Positions 1 to 8,073 of a stretch of DNA of 47,742 nt are shown here, in pieces. Position numbers and translations under genes: made by a program. Every line of letters begins with the position of its first letter. Position 1 is the stretch's first letter. Source of the DNA: Pseudomonas sp. (GTDB taxonomy: Bacteria; Pseudomonadota; Gammaproteobacteria; Pseudomonadales; Pseudomonadaceae); NCBI GenBank assembly GCA_029239415.1, contig JAQZAY010000002.1:1-47742 (forward strand), in the 5' to 3' direction. The notes below the pieces were generated by a model. The model was not told the DNA's origin, did not search any database, and saw nothing but the letters and a program-made list of their open reading frames with translations.

Positions 1-802
1 TGGTGTAGGTGTAGAACGCCAAGGTGCCGCCCATGGTCAGGCCGACCACGGTCAGCAGTTCCTTGGGGTGACGCAGCAGGGTGCGCATCAGGCTTTCCTT
101 GGCCTTTTCCTTCCTGGTGAACGAAGCGGTCTCTTCCATGCCGCGGCGCAGGTAGAGCGCGACCACCGCGCACAGGGCACCGATCACGAACGGCACGCGC
201 CAACCCCACGAATACAGCTGCTCGGTGGTCAGGGTCTGCTGCAGGATGATCAGTACGGCCAGCGCGATGAGCTGGCCGGAGATCAGCGTCACGTACTGGA
301 AACTGGAGAAGAAGCCACGGCGGTCCTTGCTGGCCATTTCGCTCAGGTAGGTGGCCGAGGTGCCGTATTCACCCCCGACCGACAGGCCCTGCAGCAGGCG
401 CGCCAGCACCAGCAGGATCGGCGCGGCGACGCCGATGGTCTCGTAGCCAGGCGTCAGCGCGATCACCAGTGAGCCTGCGCACATCAGCAGTACCGAGGCC
501 ATCAGCGCGGCCTTGCGCCCCTTGCGGTCGGCGTACAGGCCCATCAGCCAGCCACCGATGGGGCGCATGAGAAAGCCCACGGCGAAGATGGCTGCGGTGT
601 TGAGCAGCTGCGCGGTGGTGTCGCCGGCGGGGAAGAATGCCTTGGCGAAGTACAGGGAAAAAGCGGCGTAGACGTACCAGTCGTACCACTCGACCATGTT
701 GCCGATGGAGCCGCTGAAGATCGACTTGAGGCGGCTTGAAGTGGTCTTTTCGGCGGCAGGCGCAGCGGCCGCCCCAGATGGCAGGGAGGTGGCGTTATGC
801 AT
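1..802 (-). CDS. kgtP: Alpha-ketoglutarate permease, MFS (MHS family), 3' end cut by window
   Basis: Inner-membrane proton symporter for alpha-ketoglutarate or a related dicarboxylate. The reading frame opens at an ATG at 802 and runs off the left edge, so about 267 N-terminal residues are visible out of roughly 430-440. The protein has a soluble Ala/Ser-rich leader and then a segment containing SGSIGNMVEWYDWYVY, which is typical of the metabolite:H+ symporter (MHS) branch. The loop after TM2 carries the MFS signature LMGLYADRKGRKAA, and VGGEYGTSATYLSEM follows near TM4. The assignment to alpha-ketoglutarate comes from resemblance to KgtP and from the neighbouring two-component pair; other dicarboxylates are possible. 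A sigma-54 promoter and an AANAANAA motif precede the start. The Ala-rich N terminus leaves the exact start slightly open. Confidence 0.85.
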   Translation of the reverse strand, partial: MHNATSLPSGAAAAPAAEKTTSSRLKSIFSGSIGNMVEWYDWYVYAAFSLYFAKAFFPAGDTTAQLLNTAAIFAVGFLMRPIGGWLMGLYADRKGRKAALMASVLLMCAGSLVIALTPGYETIGVAAPILLVLARLLQGLSVGGEYGTSATYLSEMASKDRRGFFSSFQYVTLISGQLIALAVLIILQQTLTTEQLYSWGWRVPFVIGALCAVVALYLRRGMEETASFTRKEKAKESLMRTLLRHPKELLTVVGLTMGGTLAFYTYT

Positions 803-819
803 GAGAGGTAACCTTCTCG

Positions 820-827
820 TTGTTTTT
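820..827 (-). promoter_or_regulatory. Candidate Hfq/Crc binding motif in the kgtP leader
   Basis: On the minus strand the kgtP leader reads AAAAACAA, which fits the AANAANAA consensus recognised by Hfq with Crc in pseudomonads. It lies 17 nt upstream of the ATG and inside the leader expected from the sigma-54 promoter. Function is inferred from the motif and position only. Confidence 0.5.
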
Positions 828-852
828 GTAGGGGTGGAGCGTGGAGGTGGAT

Positions 853-868
853 TGCACGAGGTGTGCCA
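853..868 (-). promoter_or_regulatory. Sigma-54 (-24/-12) promoter of kgtP
   Basis: The minus strand reads TGGCAC, five bases (ACCTC), then GTGCA. The consensus is TGGCAC-N5-TTGCA, so there is one mismatch in the -12 box, and the invariant GG and GC have the correct spacing. The predicted start is near 842, giving a leader of about 40 nt before the kgtP ATG at 802. The next gene upstream encodes a sigma-54 activator, which supports the call. Confidence 0.75.
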
Positions 869-890
869 GGTGCTCAGGTAGAGGATTCGG

Positions 891-1014
891 GGACCGCTTC
901 GCGGCCGTTTCGTGACCAAGGCCGCCCCGGCATGTCCCCGCCAGCTGCGGGATACAGGCCCGGTGCGGTCCCTTGCAGGAGCGCCTTGTGTCGCGAAAGG
1001 GCCGCAAAGCGGCC
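891..1014. repeat. Inverted pair of REP-like elements between kgtP and the regulator gene
   Basis: The segment 891-930 begins GGACCGCTTCGCGGCC and runs through a TTTCGTGACC block. The segment 978-1014, read on the opposite strand, begins GGCCGCTTTGCGGCC and continues with a matching TTTCGCGACA block. The two copies are therefore imperfect repeats in opposite orientation, each with its own GC-rich hairpin, like the paired REP/BIME elements common in P. putida intergenic DNA. Confidence 0.65.
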
Positions 1015-1074
1015 ACCGTGCTTGGATGTATCGTCTCACCCAATGAGCAATTTTCCGCCGACTCTGCAAATCCG

Positions 1075-1094
1075 ATAGGCAAGAATCCGCCTAT
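1075..1094. promoter_or_regulatory. Inverted repeat ATAGGC-N8-GCCTAT at the end of the regulator gene
   Basis: A perfect 6-bp inverted repeat with an 8-nt spacer overlaps the stop codon of the response-regulator gene. It lies about 210 bp upstream of the kgtP sigma-54 promoter, a plausible distance for an upstream activator site. It could instead be a weak 3' hairpin, as no T tract follows. The role is undecided. Confidence 0.35.
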
Positions 1095-2422
1095 TGCCGC
1101 TCCAGGTAGTCTTCGCGCACCAATCCGTGCCTCTGCATCTTTTCATTCAATGTGCGCCGGGGGATCTGCAGCGCTTCCATCACCGCCTTGATCTCGCCAT
1201 GGTGCTGGCGCAACGCAGCGCGCAGGCATTGCGCCTCGAACGCCTCCATCTGCGCGGCGAGCGACTGGCCGGCTACATCCTCCACCTTCGGTGAATCCAG
1301 CCCAAGCGCGTGGCGCTCCGCCGCATTGGCCAGCTCGCGCACATTTCCCGGCCAGTCATGCCCCATCAACTGCGCCAGCTGCGCCCCCTCCAGCGGTGGC
1401 GCGGTGCGGCCCAGGCGCTCGGCGGCGCCACGGGCGAAATGCTCGAACAGCAGGGGAATGTCTTCGCGCCGCTCGCGCAGTGGCGCCAGATGCAACTCGG
1501 CGACGTTCAGGCGATAGGCAAGGTCTTCGCGAAAGCGTCCGGCGCGGGCTTCTTCGAGCAGGTCGGGCTTGGTCGCGGCAATGATGCGCAGGTCGACCGT
1601 GATGCTCCGGTTCGCCCCGAGACGCTCCAGCTTCTGTTCCTGGATGACCCGCAACAGCTTGGCTTGCTGGGCCAGCGGCATGCTTTCGATTTCATCGAGG
1701 AACACCGTGCCGCCGTTGGCATATTCGAGCTTGCCGACGCGCTTGCCCTGGGCGCCGGTGAACGCCCCGCTTTCATGGCCGAACAGCTCGGCCTCGAACA
1801 GCGCCTCGGGGATCGCCGCGCAGTTGAGCGCGACGAAGGGCTTGCCTGCCCGAGGCCCGTAGTCGTGCAGGCAACGCGCGACACGCTCCTTGCCGCTGCC
1901 GGTTTCGCCGCGGATCAGCACGTTGACCGGCAGGCCGGCCAGTTCCAGCACTTGCCGGCGCAACTGGACCAGGCCTTGCGACATGCCCAGCAAGCTGCCT
2001 TCGAGCCGCGACTTGAGGTCGGCCTGCTCATGCAACCGGCGGTTCTCCAGCACCAGCTGTCGCTTTTCCAAGGCACGGCGCAAGCTGCCGAGCAGGCTTT
2101 GCGGGCTGAAGGGTTTCTCCAGGAAGTCATAGGCACCGTTGCGCATGGCTTCAACGGCCATGGGCACGTCGCCGTGTCCGGTCAGCAGGATCACTGGCAG
2201 GTCCGGGTCGTCGGCCTGCAGGCGCTCGAGCAGTTGCAGGCCATCCATGCCCGGCATGCGCACATCGCTGATGATCACCCCAGGAAAGTGCGCCGGCAAT
2301 TGCGCCAGGCAGTCTTGCGCGCTGGCGAACAGCCGCACGTTGAAACCCGAAAGGCTCAGCCACTGCTGCACCGCCGTGCGGATGCTGGCTTCATCATCGA
2401 CGACGATCACTGAATTCAACAT
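1091..2422 (-). CDS. mifR: Sigma-54-dependent response regulator, MifR/DctD type
   Basis: NtrC-family activator of 443 residues that should open sigma-54 promoters when phosphorylated. The receiver domain spans about residues 1-120, with the phosphoacceptor Asp53 in VIISDVRMPGMDG. The central AAA+ domain has Walker A GETGSGKE near residue 170 and the sigma-54 contact loop GAFTGA near 215. A Fis-type helix-turn-helix (PRRTLNEKMQRHGL) closes the protein. Its ATG overlaps the stop of the kinase gene, so the two are translationally coupled. The adjacent kgtP gene with a sigma-54 promoter is the obvious target, matching the known MifSR control of alpha-ketoglutarate transport in P. aeruginosa. Many databases would label it DctD, and the ligand specificity is inferred from context. 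Confidence 0.85.
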   Translation of the reverse strand: MLNSVIVVDDEASIRTAVQQWLSLSGFNVRLFASAQDCLAQLPAHFPGVIISDVRMPGMDGLQLLERLQADDPDLPVILLTGHGDVPMAVEAMRNGAYDFLEKPFSPQSLLGSLRRALEKRQLVLENRRLHEQADLKSRLEGSLLGMSQGLVQLRRQVLELAGLPVNVLIRGETGSGKERVARCLHDYGPRAGKPFVALNCAAIPEALFEAELFGHESGAFTGAQGKRVGKLEYANGGTVFLDEIESMPLAQQAKLLRVIQEQKLERLGANRSITVDLRIIAATKPDLLEEARAGRFREDLAYRLNVAELHLAPLRERREDIPLLFEHFARGAAERLGRTAPPLEGAQLAQLMGHDWPGNVRELANAAERHALGLDSPKVEDVAGQSLAAQMEAFEAQCLRAALRQHHGEIKAVMEALQIPRRTLNEKMQRHGLVREDYLERQ

Positions 2423-4173
2423 ACAGGCTCCTGGTCGCGGGGCAGGTTCAGGCTAAGGCACGCGCCGCCAGCCAGGTTCTCGGCCTGCAACGTGCCCCCG
2501 GCTTCGTGAACGATGCCGTAGGAAATTGCCAGGCCCAGTCCGAGGCCTTCACCCACCGGCTTGGTGGTGAAGAAGGGGTCGAAGAGCTTGCCAAGGTCAG
2601 CGTCCGAAATGCCGCCGCCACTGTCCAGCACGCTCAGGCGCCAGTGCTCGGCAGCGGTTTCGATGCGGATTTCCAGGCGTTTGTAACGCTTGTCGGCCAT
2701 GGCGTCGAGGGCGTTGTGCAGCAGGTTGATCAAGACCTGCTCAAGGCGGATCGCATCGCCCCGCACCCAGGCGGGACGAGCGAGGTAGAGGGCCACCTCG
2801 ACCTCGTCGCCGCGAATGCGCGTATCGAGCAGGTGCAGCGCCTGGTCGACCACCGTGGCCAGGTCCAGGCGTTCGCGCAGCCCGACCGGGCTGTTGCGGG
2901 CGAAGGTCTTGAGGTGTCCGGTAAGCCCGGCCATGCGCGTGAGCATCTGCTCCAGCGGCTGCAATGCCTGGCGCGCCTCGTCCAGGCGCCCGCTGTCGAG
3001 CAGCAGGCGCAAGGTCTCGATCTGCATGCGCTGGGTGGTCAGTGGCTGGTTGATCTCATGGGCAAGGGCTGCGGACATCTGCCCCAGCGCCGCCAGCTTG
3101 GCCGATTGCACCAGGCCTTCCTGGGCAGTGCGCAGCTCGCGGGTACGCGCCTCGACCAAGCGCTCGAGCTCGTCGCGGCTGCGCTGGCGCAACCGCGCCA
3201 GGCGCATGCGCTGGCTGATGAACAGCAGCGCGAAGACCAGGCTAAGCCAGAGCGCCGCGGCGGTCAGCGCGGCATTGCGCCCGTCCTCGCTGACCTGCGG
3301 CTTGCGCAGCAGGTGCAGGGTCCAGCCGTCGGTGTCCAGCGCCAGGCTTTCCCAGAGCATTTCGCTGCTGCCTCCGGGGCCCCGCACCCGGGTCAGGCGG
3401 CTGTTGTCGTCGAACTGCTTGAGCACCTCGTGTTGCAGCGGCACCAAAGGCTGCTTGTCGTACTGGCGTGTGGCGGCCAGCTCGGCGCGGTCAGCTTCCG
3501 TCAGCGGCTGCAACTGACGGTAGCGCCAGCCATCCTGGTTGGCGATGAAGATGATGCCGCGGGCATCACTCACCAACAGCACATCGCTGCCCTGGCGCCA
3601 TTCGCGTTCAAGCTCGGGAAACTCCAGCTTGACCACCATGGCGCCGAGAAACCGTCCATGTGCATCATGGACCGCGCTCGACAGGAAATACCCTGGCACG
3701 CCGCTGGTCACGCCCACCGCGTAGAAGCGCCCGCTGCCGTGGGTACGGGTTTGCTGGAAGTAGGGACGAAACCCGTAGTTGGAACCCACGTAGGTGGTCG
3801 GCAGGCGCCAGTTGCTGGCCGCCACGGCCAGGCCGGTGCGGTCGAGCAGTTCGAGGGTCGATGAGTTGGCCGCGCCATTGATGCGCTCGAGCTTGCGGTT
3901 GAGCGCATCCTGCGCTTGCGCATCGACCGGGCCACCGAGCGCCGCGATCAGCTCCGGGTCGAGCGCCAGCACGGCGGGCAGGGCGCGGTAGCGCTCGATC
4001 AGGGTGTGCAGCGAGTTGGCGTACAGGCCCAGCTGTTGCCTGGCGCGCTGGGCCTCGGTGATCATCGAGTCGTGCCTGGCCTGGTGCATGGCCCAGCTGG
4101 CACTGAGCACGGCGCCGATCACGATCACCAGGATGATCAGCCCCAGGCGCAGGGCACGTATGGAAAATGACAT
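2416..4173 (-). CDS. mifS: Sensor histidine kinase, MifS/DctB type
   Basis: Membrane sensor kinase of 585 residues, partner of the adjacent regulator. TM1 covers about residues 8-28 and TM2 about 301-320. Between them lies a periplasmic region of about 270 residues, which in DctB-type kinases folds as a double PAS-like (dCache) ligand sensor. A short coiled coil (about 320-355) leads to the dimerisation box with His372 in AALAHEINQPLT. The ATPase domain shows NLLHNALDA (N box), DSGGGI (G1) and GEGLGLGLAIS (G2). The start at 4173 has AGGA upstream. The gene lies 60 bp downstream of bglX on the same strand, and a hairpin sits in the gap. The sensed ligand is probably a C4/C5 dicarboxylate, inferred from family and context. 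Confidence 0.85.
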   Translation of the reverse strand: MSFSIRALRLGLIILVIVIGAVLSASWAMHQARHDSMITEAQRARQQLGLYANSLHTLIERYRALPAVLALDPELIAALGGPVDAQAQDALNRKLERINGAANSSTLELLDRTGLAVAASNWRLPTTYVGSNYGFRPYFQQTRTHGSGRFYAVGVTSGVPGYFLSSAVHDAHGRFLGAMVVKLEFPELEREWRQGSDVLLVSDARGIIFIANQDGWRYRQLQPLTEADRAELAATRQYDKQPLVPLQHEVLKQFDDNSRLTRVRGPGGSSEMLWESLALDTDGWTLHLLRKPQVSEDGRNAALTAAALWLSLVFALLFISQRMRLARLRQRSRDELERLVEARTRELRTAQEGLVQSAKLAALGQMSAALAHEINQPLTTQRMQIETLRLLLDSGRLDEARQALQPLEQMLTRMAGLTGHLKTFARNSPVGLRERLDLATVVDQALHLLDTRIRGDEVEVALYLARPAWVRGDAIRLEQVLINLLHNALDAMADKRYKRLEIRIETAAEHWRLSVLDSGGGISDADLGKLFDPFFTTKPVGEGLGLGLAISYGIVHEAGGTLQAENLAGGACLSLNLPRDQEPVC

Positions 4174-4192
4174 GGGGCCAATCCTGAAGGTC

Positions 4193-4219
4193 GCCGCGCC
4201 GCCCCTTGGCAGGCGCGGC
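4193..4219 (-). terminator. GC-rich hairpin between bglX and mifS
   Basis: GCCGCGCC at 4193-4200 pairs with GGCGCGGC at 4212-4219. No T run follows, so it may attenuate transcription or stabilise mRNA rather than terminate fully. Confidence 0.4.
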
Positions 4220-4233
4220 GCGGCTCATGGAAT

Positions 4234-6525
4234 CTACAGCAGCTCGAAACTCTGCTGCTGCACCGCTTCGGAGTCCAGGCCGACCAGGACCTTGAACTGG
4301 CCAGGCTCGGCGGCCCATTGCAGCTGTCCGTTGAAGAACTTGAGGTCGTCCTCGCCGATCCTGAAGGTCACGGTGCGCGTCTCGCCGGCCTTGAGCATCA
4401 GCTTCTGGAAGCCCTTGAGTTCCTTGACCGGACGGCTCATCGAGGCAGTGACGTCCTGCAGGTACAGTTGCACCACGGTCTCGCCGGCACGCCTGCTGGT
4501 GTTTTTCACCGTCACCTGCGCCTGCAGCGTCTCGCCGCGCTTGAGCGCGGTCCTGGACAGGGTCAGGTCCGCCAGGCTGAAATCGCTATAGCTCAGGCCG
4601 TAGCCGAACGGGTACAGCGGGCCATTGGGCTCCTCGAAGTACTGCGAGGTGTAGTTGCCCGGCTTGCCTGGGGTGTACGGGCGGCCAATGCTCAGGTGGT
4701 TGTAGTACATCGGGATCTGCCCGACCGAGCGCGGGAAGGTGATCGCCAGCTTGCCAGACGGGTTGTAGTCGCCGAACAGCACGTCGGCGATGGCATTGCC
4801 GCCTTCGGTGCCACTGAACCAGGTTTCCAGGATGGCGTCGGCCTGCTCGCGTTCCCAGGCCAGCGACAAGGGACGGCCATTCATCAACACCAGCACCAGC
4901 GGCTTGCCGGTCGCCTTGAGCGCCTTGATCAGCTCGCGCTGGCTGGCGGGGATCTCCAGTGTGGTACGACTCGATGACTCGTGGGACATGCCGCGCGACT
5001 CGCCGACCACGGCCACCACGACATCGGACTGTTTCGCTGCCTTGACCGCCTCGTCGATCATCACCGCGGCAGGGCGTGCATCGTCGATGATCTCGGGGGC
5101 ATTGAAGTTGAGGAAGTTGAGGTAGTCGACAATCGCCTTGTCATGGGTGACGTTGGCACCCTTGGCGTAGATCAGCTTGCCTTGCTCGCCAATCGCCCGG
5201 CGCATGCCTTCGCGCACGGTGATCGAATGTTGCGGCCGGCCGGCGGCGGCCCAGCTGCCCATCATGTCGATAGGCGCGTCCGCCAGCGGGCCGACCAGGG
5301 CAACGGTGGCGTTCTTGCGCAGCGGCAGGGCCTGGTTGCGGTTTTCGAGCAGCACCAGGCTGCGGCGCGCCACGTCACGGGCCGCCTCGCGGTGCAGGCG
5401 TTGGTCGGCGTAGGTGTCCTTGGGATCGTCCTCAGCCTTGCCGATACGCCTGTACGGGTCTTCGAACAGGCCCATGTCGTACTTGGCGCCGAGCACCTCG
5501 CGCACGGCATTGTCCAATTCGGTCTGGCTGACTTCGCCAGACTCGAGCAGGCCAGGCAACTCCTGGCCGTACAGCGAGTCGTTCATGCTCATGTCGATGC
5601 CGGCCTTGATCGCCAGCTTGGCGGCCTCGCGGCCATCACGGGCGACACCGTGGCGGATCAGCTCCTGGATGGCGCCGTGGTCGCTGATGGTCACGCCCTT
5701 GAAGCCCCAGTCCTTGCGCAGCAGGTCGTGCATCAGCCAGGTATTGGAGGTGGCGGGGACACCGTTGATCGAGTTCAATGCCACCATCACTCCGCCAGCG
5801 CCGGCATCGATGCCCGCGCGATAGGGCGGCAGGTAGTCGTTGTACATCCTTGGCGCGCTCATATCGACCGTGTTGTAGTCGCGTCCGCCCTCCACCGCGC
5901 CGTACAGGGCGAAGTGCTTGACGATGGCCATGATGCTGTCGGCGTTGGCCGGGCGCGTGCCCTGGAAAGACTCGACCATGACCTTGGAGATGCGCGAGGT
6001 CAGGTAGGTGTCCTCGCCAAAGCCTTCGCTGGTGCGGCCCCAGCGCGGGTCACGGGCGATGTCCACCATGGGCGCGAAGGTCATGTCGATGCTGTCGGCG
6101 GCCGCTTCGATGGCCGAAGTCCGGCCGACCCTGGCGATGGCGTCCATGTCCCAGGTCGAGGCCAGGCCCAGGCTGATCGGAAAGATGGTACGGTGCCCAT
6201 GGATCACGTCGTAGGCGAAGAACATCGGGATCTTCAGGCGGCTGCGCTGGGCAGCGTCCTGCATCGGCCGGTTCTCGTCGCGGGTGATGGAGTTGAAGGT
6301 ACCGCCGATGCGGCCTGCGGCGATTTCCTTGCGGATCGTCTCGCGCGGCATTTCCGGGCCTATGCTGATCAGGCGCAATTGGCCGATCTTCTCGTCGACG
6401 GTCATCTGGGTGAGCAGATGATCGATGAATGCCTGTTTGTCCTGCAGTGGCGGGGCGGAGGGGGCGGCCATGGCCGCCTGACTGGCCAGGCCGATGACAA
6501 GGCCCAGCAAACACAGTTTGTTCAT
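4234..6525 (-). CDS. bglX: Periplasmic beta-glucosidase, GH3 family
   Basis: Exported glycoside hydrolase of 763 residues that removes beta-linked glucose from oligosaccharides. The chosen ATG at 6525 gives a clean signal peptide (MNKLCLLGLVIGLASQAAMA, cut after residue 20); the open frame extends 13 codons further upstream but that would bury the signal sequence. The GH3 N-terminal barrel carries the KHF motif (203-205) and the nucleophile Asp282 in GVTISDHGA. The GH3 C-terminal domain follows (about 390-640) with MSHESSSR near the expected acid/base region. A fibronectin-III-like domain ends the protein. Length matches E. coli BglX. It is divergent from the lemA operon across 181 bp, and the kinase gene lies downstream. 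Confidence 0.92.
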   Translation of the reverse strand: MNKLCLLGLVIGLASQAAMAAPSAPPLQDKQAFIDHLLTQMTVDEKIGQLRLISIGPEMPRETIRKEIAAGRIGGTFNSITRDENRPMQDAAQRSRLKIPMFFAYDVIHGHRTIFPISLGLASTWDMDAIARVGRTSAIEAAADSIDMTFAPMVDIARDPRWGRTSEGFGEDTYLTSRISKVMVESFQGTRPANADSIMAIVKHFALYGAVEGGRDYNTVDMSAPRMYNDYLPPYRAGIDAGAGGVMVALNSINGVPATSNTWLMHDLLRKDWGFKGVTISDHGAIQELIRHGVARDGREAAKLAIKAGIDMSMNDSLYGQELPGLLESGEVSQTELDNAVREVLGAKYDMGLFEDPYRRIGKAEDDPKDTYADQRLHREAARDVARRSLVLLENRNQALPLRKNATVALVGPLADAPIDMMGSWAAAGRPQHSITVREGMRRAIGEQGKLIYAKGANVTHDKAIVDYLNFLNFNAPEIIDDARPAAVMIDEAVKAAKQSDVVVAVVGESRGMSHESSSRTTLEIPASQRELIKALKATGKPLVLVLMNGRPLSLAWEREQADAILETWFSGTEGGNAIADVLFGDYNPSGKLAITFPRSVGQIPMYYNHLSIGRPYTPGKPGNYTSQYFEEPNGPLYPFGYGLSYSDFSLADLTLSRTALKRGETLQAQVTVKNTSRRAGETVVQLYLQDVTASMSRPVKELKGFQKLMLKAGETRTVTFRIGEDDLKFFNGQLQWAAEPGQFKVLVGLDSEAVQQQSFELL

Positions 6526-6706
6526 GGATTCTTTTCTCTGGGCCCCGGTCGTATGCATGTACAAGCACGCCGAAGCAGGGCAGGCGATTGGAATGATGTC
6601 AGTGGCCGGGGCATCTTTTAGCCGATACGGCGTGGCCTATCCAGCGGTTGCGGCGGATTATGCCTCATATGGTCGTTTGCGTTCAGAACCAGGGAGTATG
6701 CAGAAC

Positions 6707-7309
6707 ATGCAGTTCATTCAAGCAAGGTCGGTACGTGTGTGGTTGCTGCTGGCGCTCGCCAGTGTCCTGGCCGGATGCGGGATCAACAACATTCCGCAGA
6801 ACGATGAACAGGTCAAGGCGGCCTGGGGCCAGGTGCAGAACCAGTATCAGCGCCGTGCCGACCTGATCCCCAACCTGGTCGAGACGGTCAAGGGCTACGC
6901 CCGCCAGGAACAGGAAACCCTCACCGCGGTCATCGAGGCCCGGGCCAAGGCCACTTCGATCCAGGTCGATGCCAGCACCCTGGACGATCCGCAGAAGCTG
7001 CAGCAGTTCCAGCAGGCCCAAGGCCAGCTGAGCGGTGCGTTGAGCCGCCTGATGGTGGTGTCCGAACGCTACCCGGACCTCAAGTCGAACCAGAACTTCC
7101 TGGCGCTGCAATCCCAGCTCGAAGGCACCGAGAACCGCATTGCCGTGGCTCGTCGGGACTTCATCGCCGCGGTGCAGAAGTACAATACCGAGATCCGTAC
7201 CTTCCCTGGCAGCATCTGGCACAAGGTGATGTACAGTGACCTGAAGGTGCGCGAAAGCTTCGAGGCCACCAGCGAGAATGCCGACAAAGCGCCTGAAGTG
7301 AAATTCTGA
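6707..7309 (+). CDS. lemA: LemA family lipoprotein
   Basis: Predicted lipoprotein of 200 residues. The N terminus is a hydrophobic signal ending in the lipobox LAGC, with Cys24 as the lipidated residue. The mature part is alpha-helical and has the LemA-family block NQYQRRADLIPNLVETVKGY followed by long coiled helices. The ATG at 6707 is preferred over the one at 6698 because the AGGGAG ribosome site ends only one base before the latter. The stop codon overlaps the next ATG (TGATG), so it is coupled to a TPM-domain gene. LemA proteins have no settled biochemical role. The pairing with TPM proteins is common in bacteria and suggests a shared envelope function. Confidence 0.88.
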   Translation: MQFIQARSVRVWLLLALASVLAGCGINNIPQNDEQVKAAWGQVQNQYQRRADLIPNLVETVKGYARQEQETLTAVIEARAKATSIQVDASTLDDPQKLQQFQQAQGQLSGALSRLMVVSERYPDLKSNQNFLALQSQLEGTENRIAVARRDFIAAVQKYNTEIRTFPGSIWHKVMYSDLKVRESFEATSENADKAPEVKF

Positions 7310-8046
7310 TGCGCGCGCTGATCGCCTCCTGCTGGCTGGCATTGCTGCTGGCCAGTGGCCTGGCGCAGGCCGCGCCGACTTTTCCCGCACTGACCGGGCG
7401 GCTGGTGGACAACGCCCATCTGGTCGATCCTGCCAGCGCCCGGCAGCTCGAGCAGATGCTCGCGGCCCACGAGCAGTCCACCGGCGAGCAGGTCGTGGTG
7501 GTGACCCTGCCCGGCCTGCAGGGCCTGCCGATCGAAGACTATGGCTACCAACTGGGACGGCACTGGGGCATCGGCCAGAAGGGCAAGGACAACGGCGCGT
7601 TGCTGATCGTGGTGCCCAGCGAGCGGCGCCTGCGCATCGAGGTCGGCTACGGCCTCGAGGACCGGCTCACCGATGCCCAGGCCTCGGTGATCATCAACAG
7701 CGTGATCACGCCGTCGTTTCGCCGCGAGGCCTACAGCGACGGCATCGTCGCCGGTGTCAGCGCCATGCTCCATGTGCTCGGCGGCGAGCCCCTGCAGGAA
7801 AGCCCCGAGCCCGAGGGTACCCGCGGCTCGGCCATGTTCGCGCTGCTGGTGATGCTGGTGTTCGTGGTCATGATCATGTCGGGCGGTGGGCGCGGCCGGG
7901 GTGGCCGTGGCGGCGGTCTTGGCGCGGTGCTGGGTGGCGCCCTGGGCGGTGGCCTGGGCGGCTTTGGCGGTGGTGGCGGGAGAGGCGGTGGCTTCGGCGG
8001 CGGTGGCGGCAGCTTCGGCGGCGGCGGATCATCAGGCGGCTGGTAG
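7309..8046 (+). CDS. TPM-domain protein, YgcG type, with Gly-rich tail
   Basis: Protein of 245 residues with a signal peptide ending near LAQA (residue 21). A TPM domain follows (about 25-150) containing GEQVVVVTLPGLQG, GKDNGALLIVV and EVGYGLEDRLTD. A single membrane helix lies at about 165-185 (FALLVMLVFVVMIMS). The last 55 or so residues are almost entirely Gly with Phe, Arg and Ser, a low-complexity tail typical of this family. The start overlaps the lemA stop. The domain most likely faces the periplasm. TPM domains in other organisms have been linked to photosystem II repair and phosphatase activity, but no function can be assigned here. Confidence 0.85.
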   Translation: MRALIASCWLALLLASGLAQAAPTFPALTGRLVDNAHLVDPASARQLEQMLAAHEQSTGEQVVVVTLPGLQGLPIEDYGYQLGRHWGIGQKGKDNGALLIVVPSERRLRIEVGYGLEDRLTDAQASVIINSVITPSFRREAYSDGIVAGVSAMLHVLGGEPLQESPEPEGTRGSAMFALLVMLVFVVMIMSGGGRGRGGRGGGLGAVLGGALGGGLGGFGGGGGRGGGFGGGGGSFGGGGSSGGW

Positions 8047-8073
8047 ACAACCTATCGACGAGAAAACGATTGC

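Noticed and set aside
4981..6621. A 546-codon plus-strand frame opposite bglX
   Set aside because: Antisense artefact; bglX has signal peptide and catalytic residues on the minus strand.
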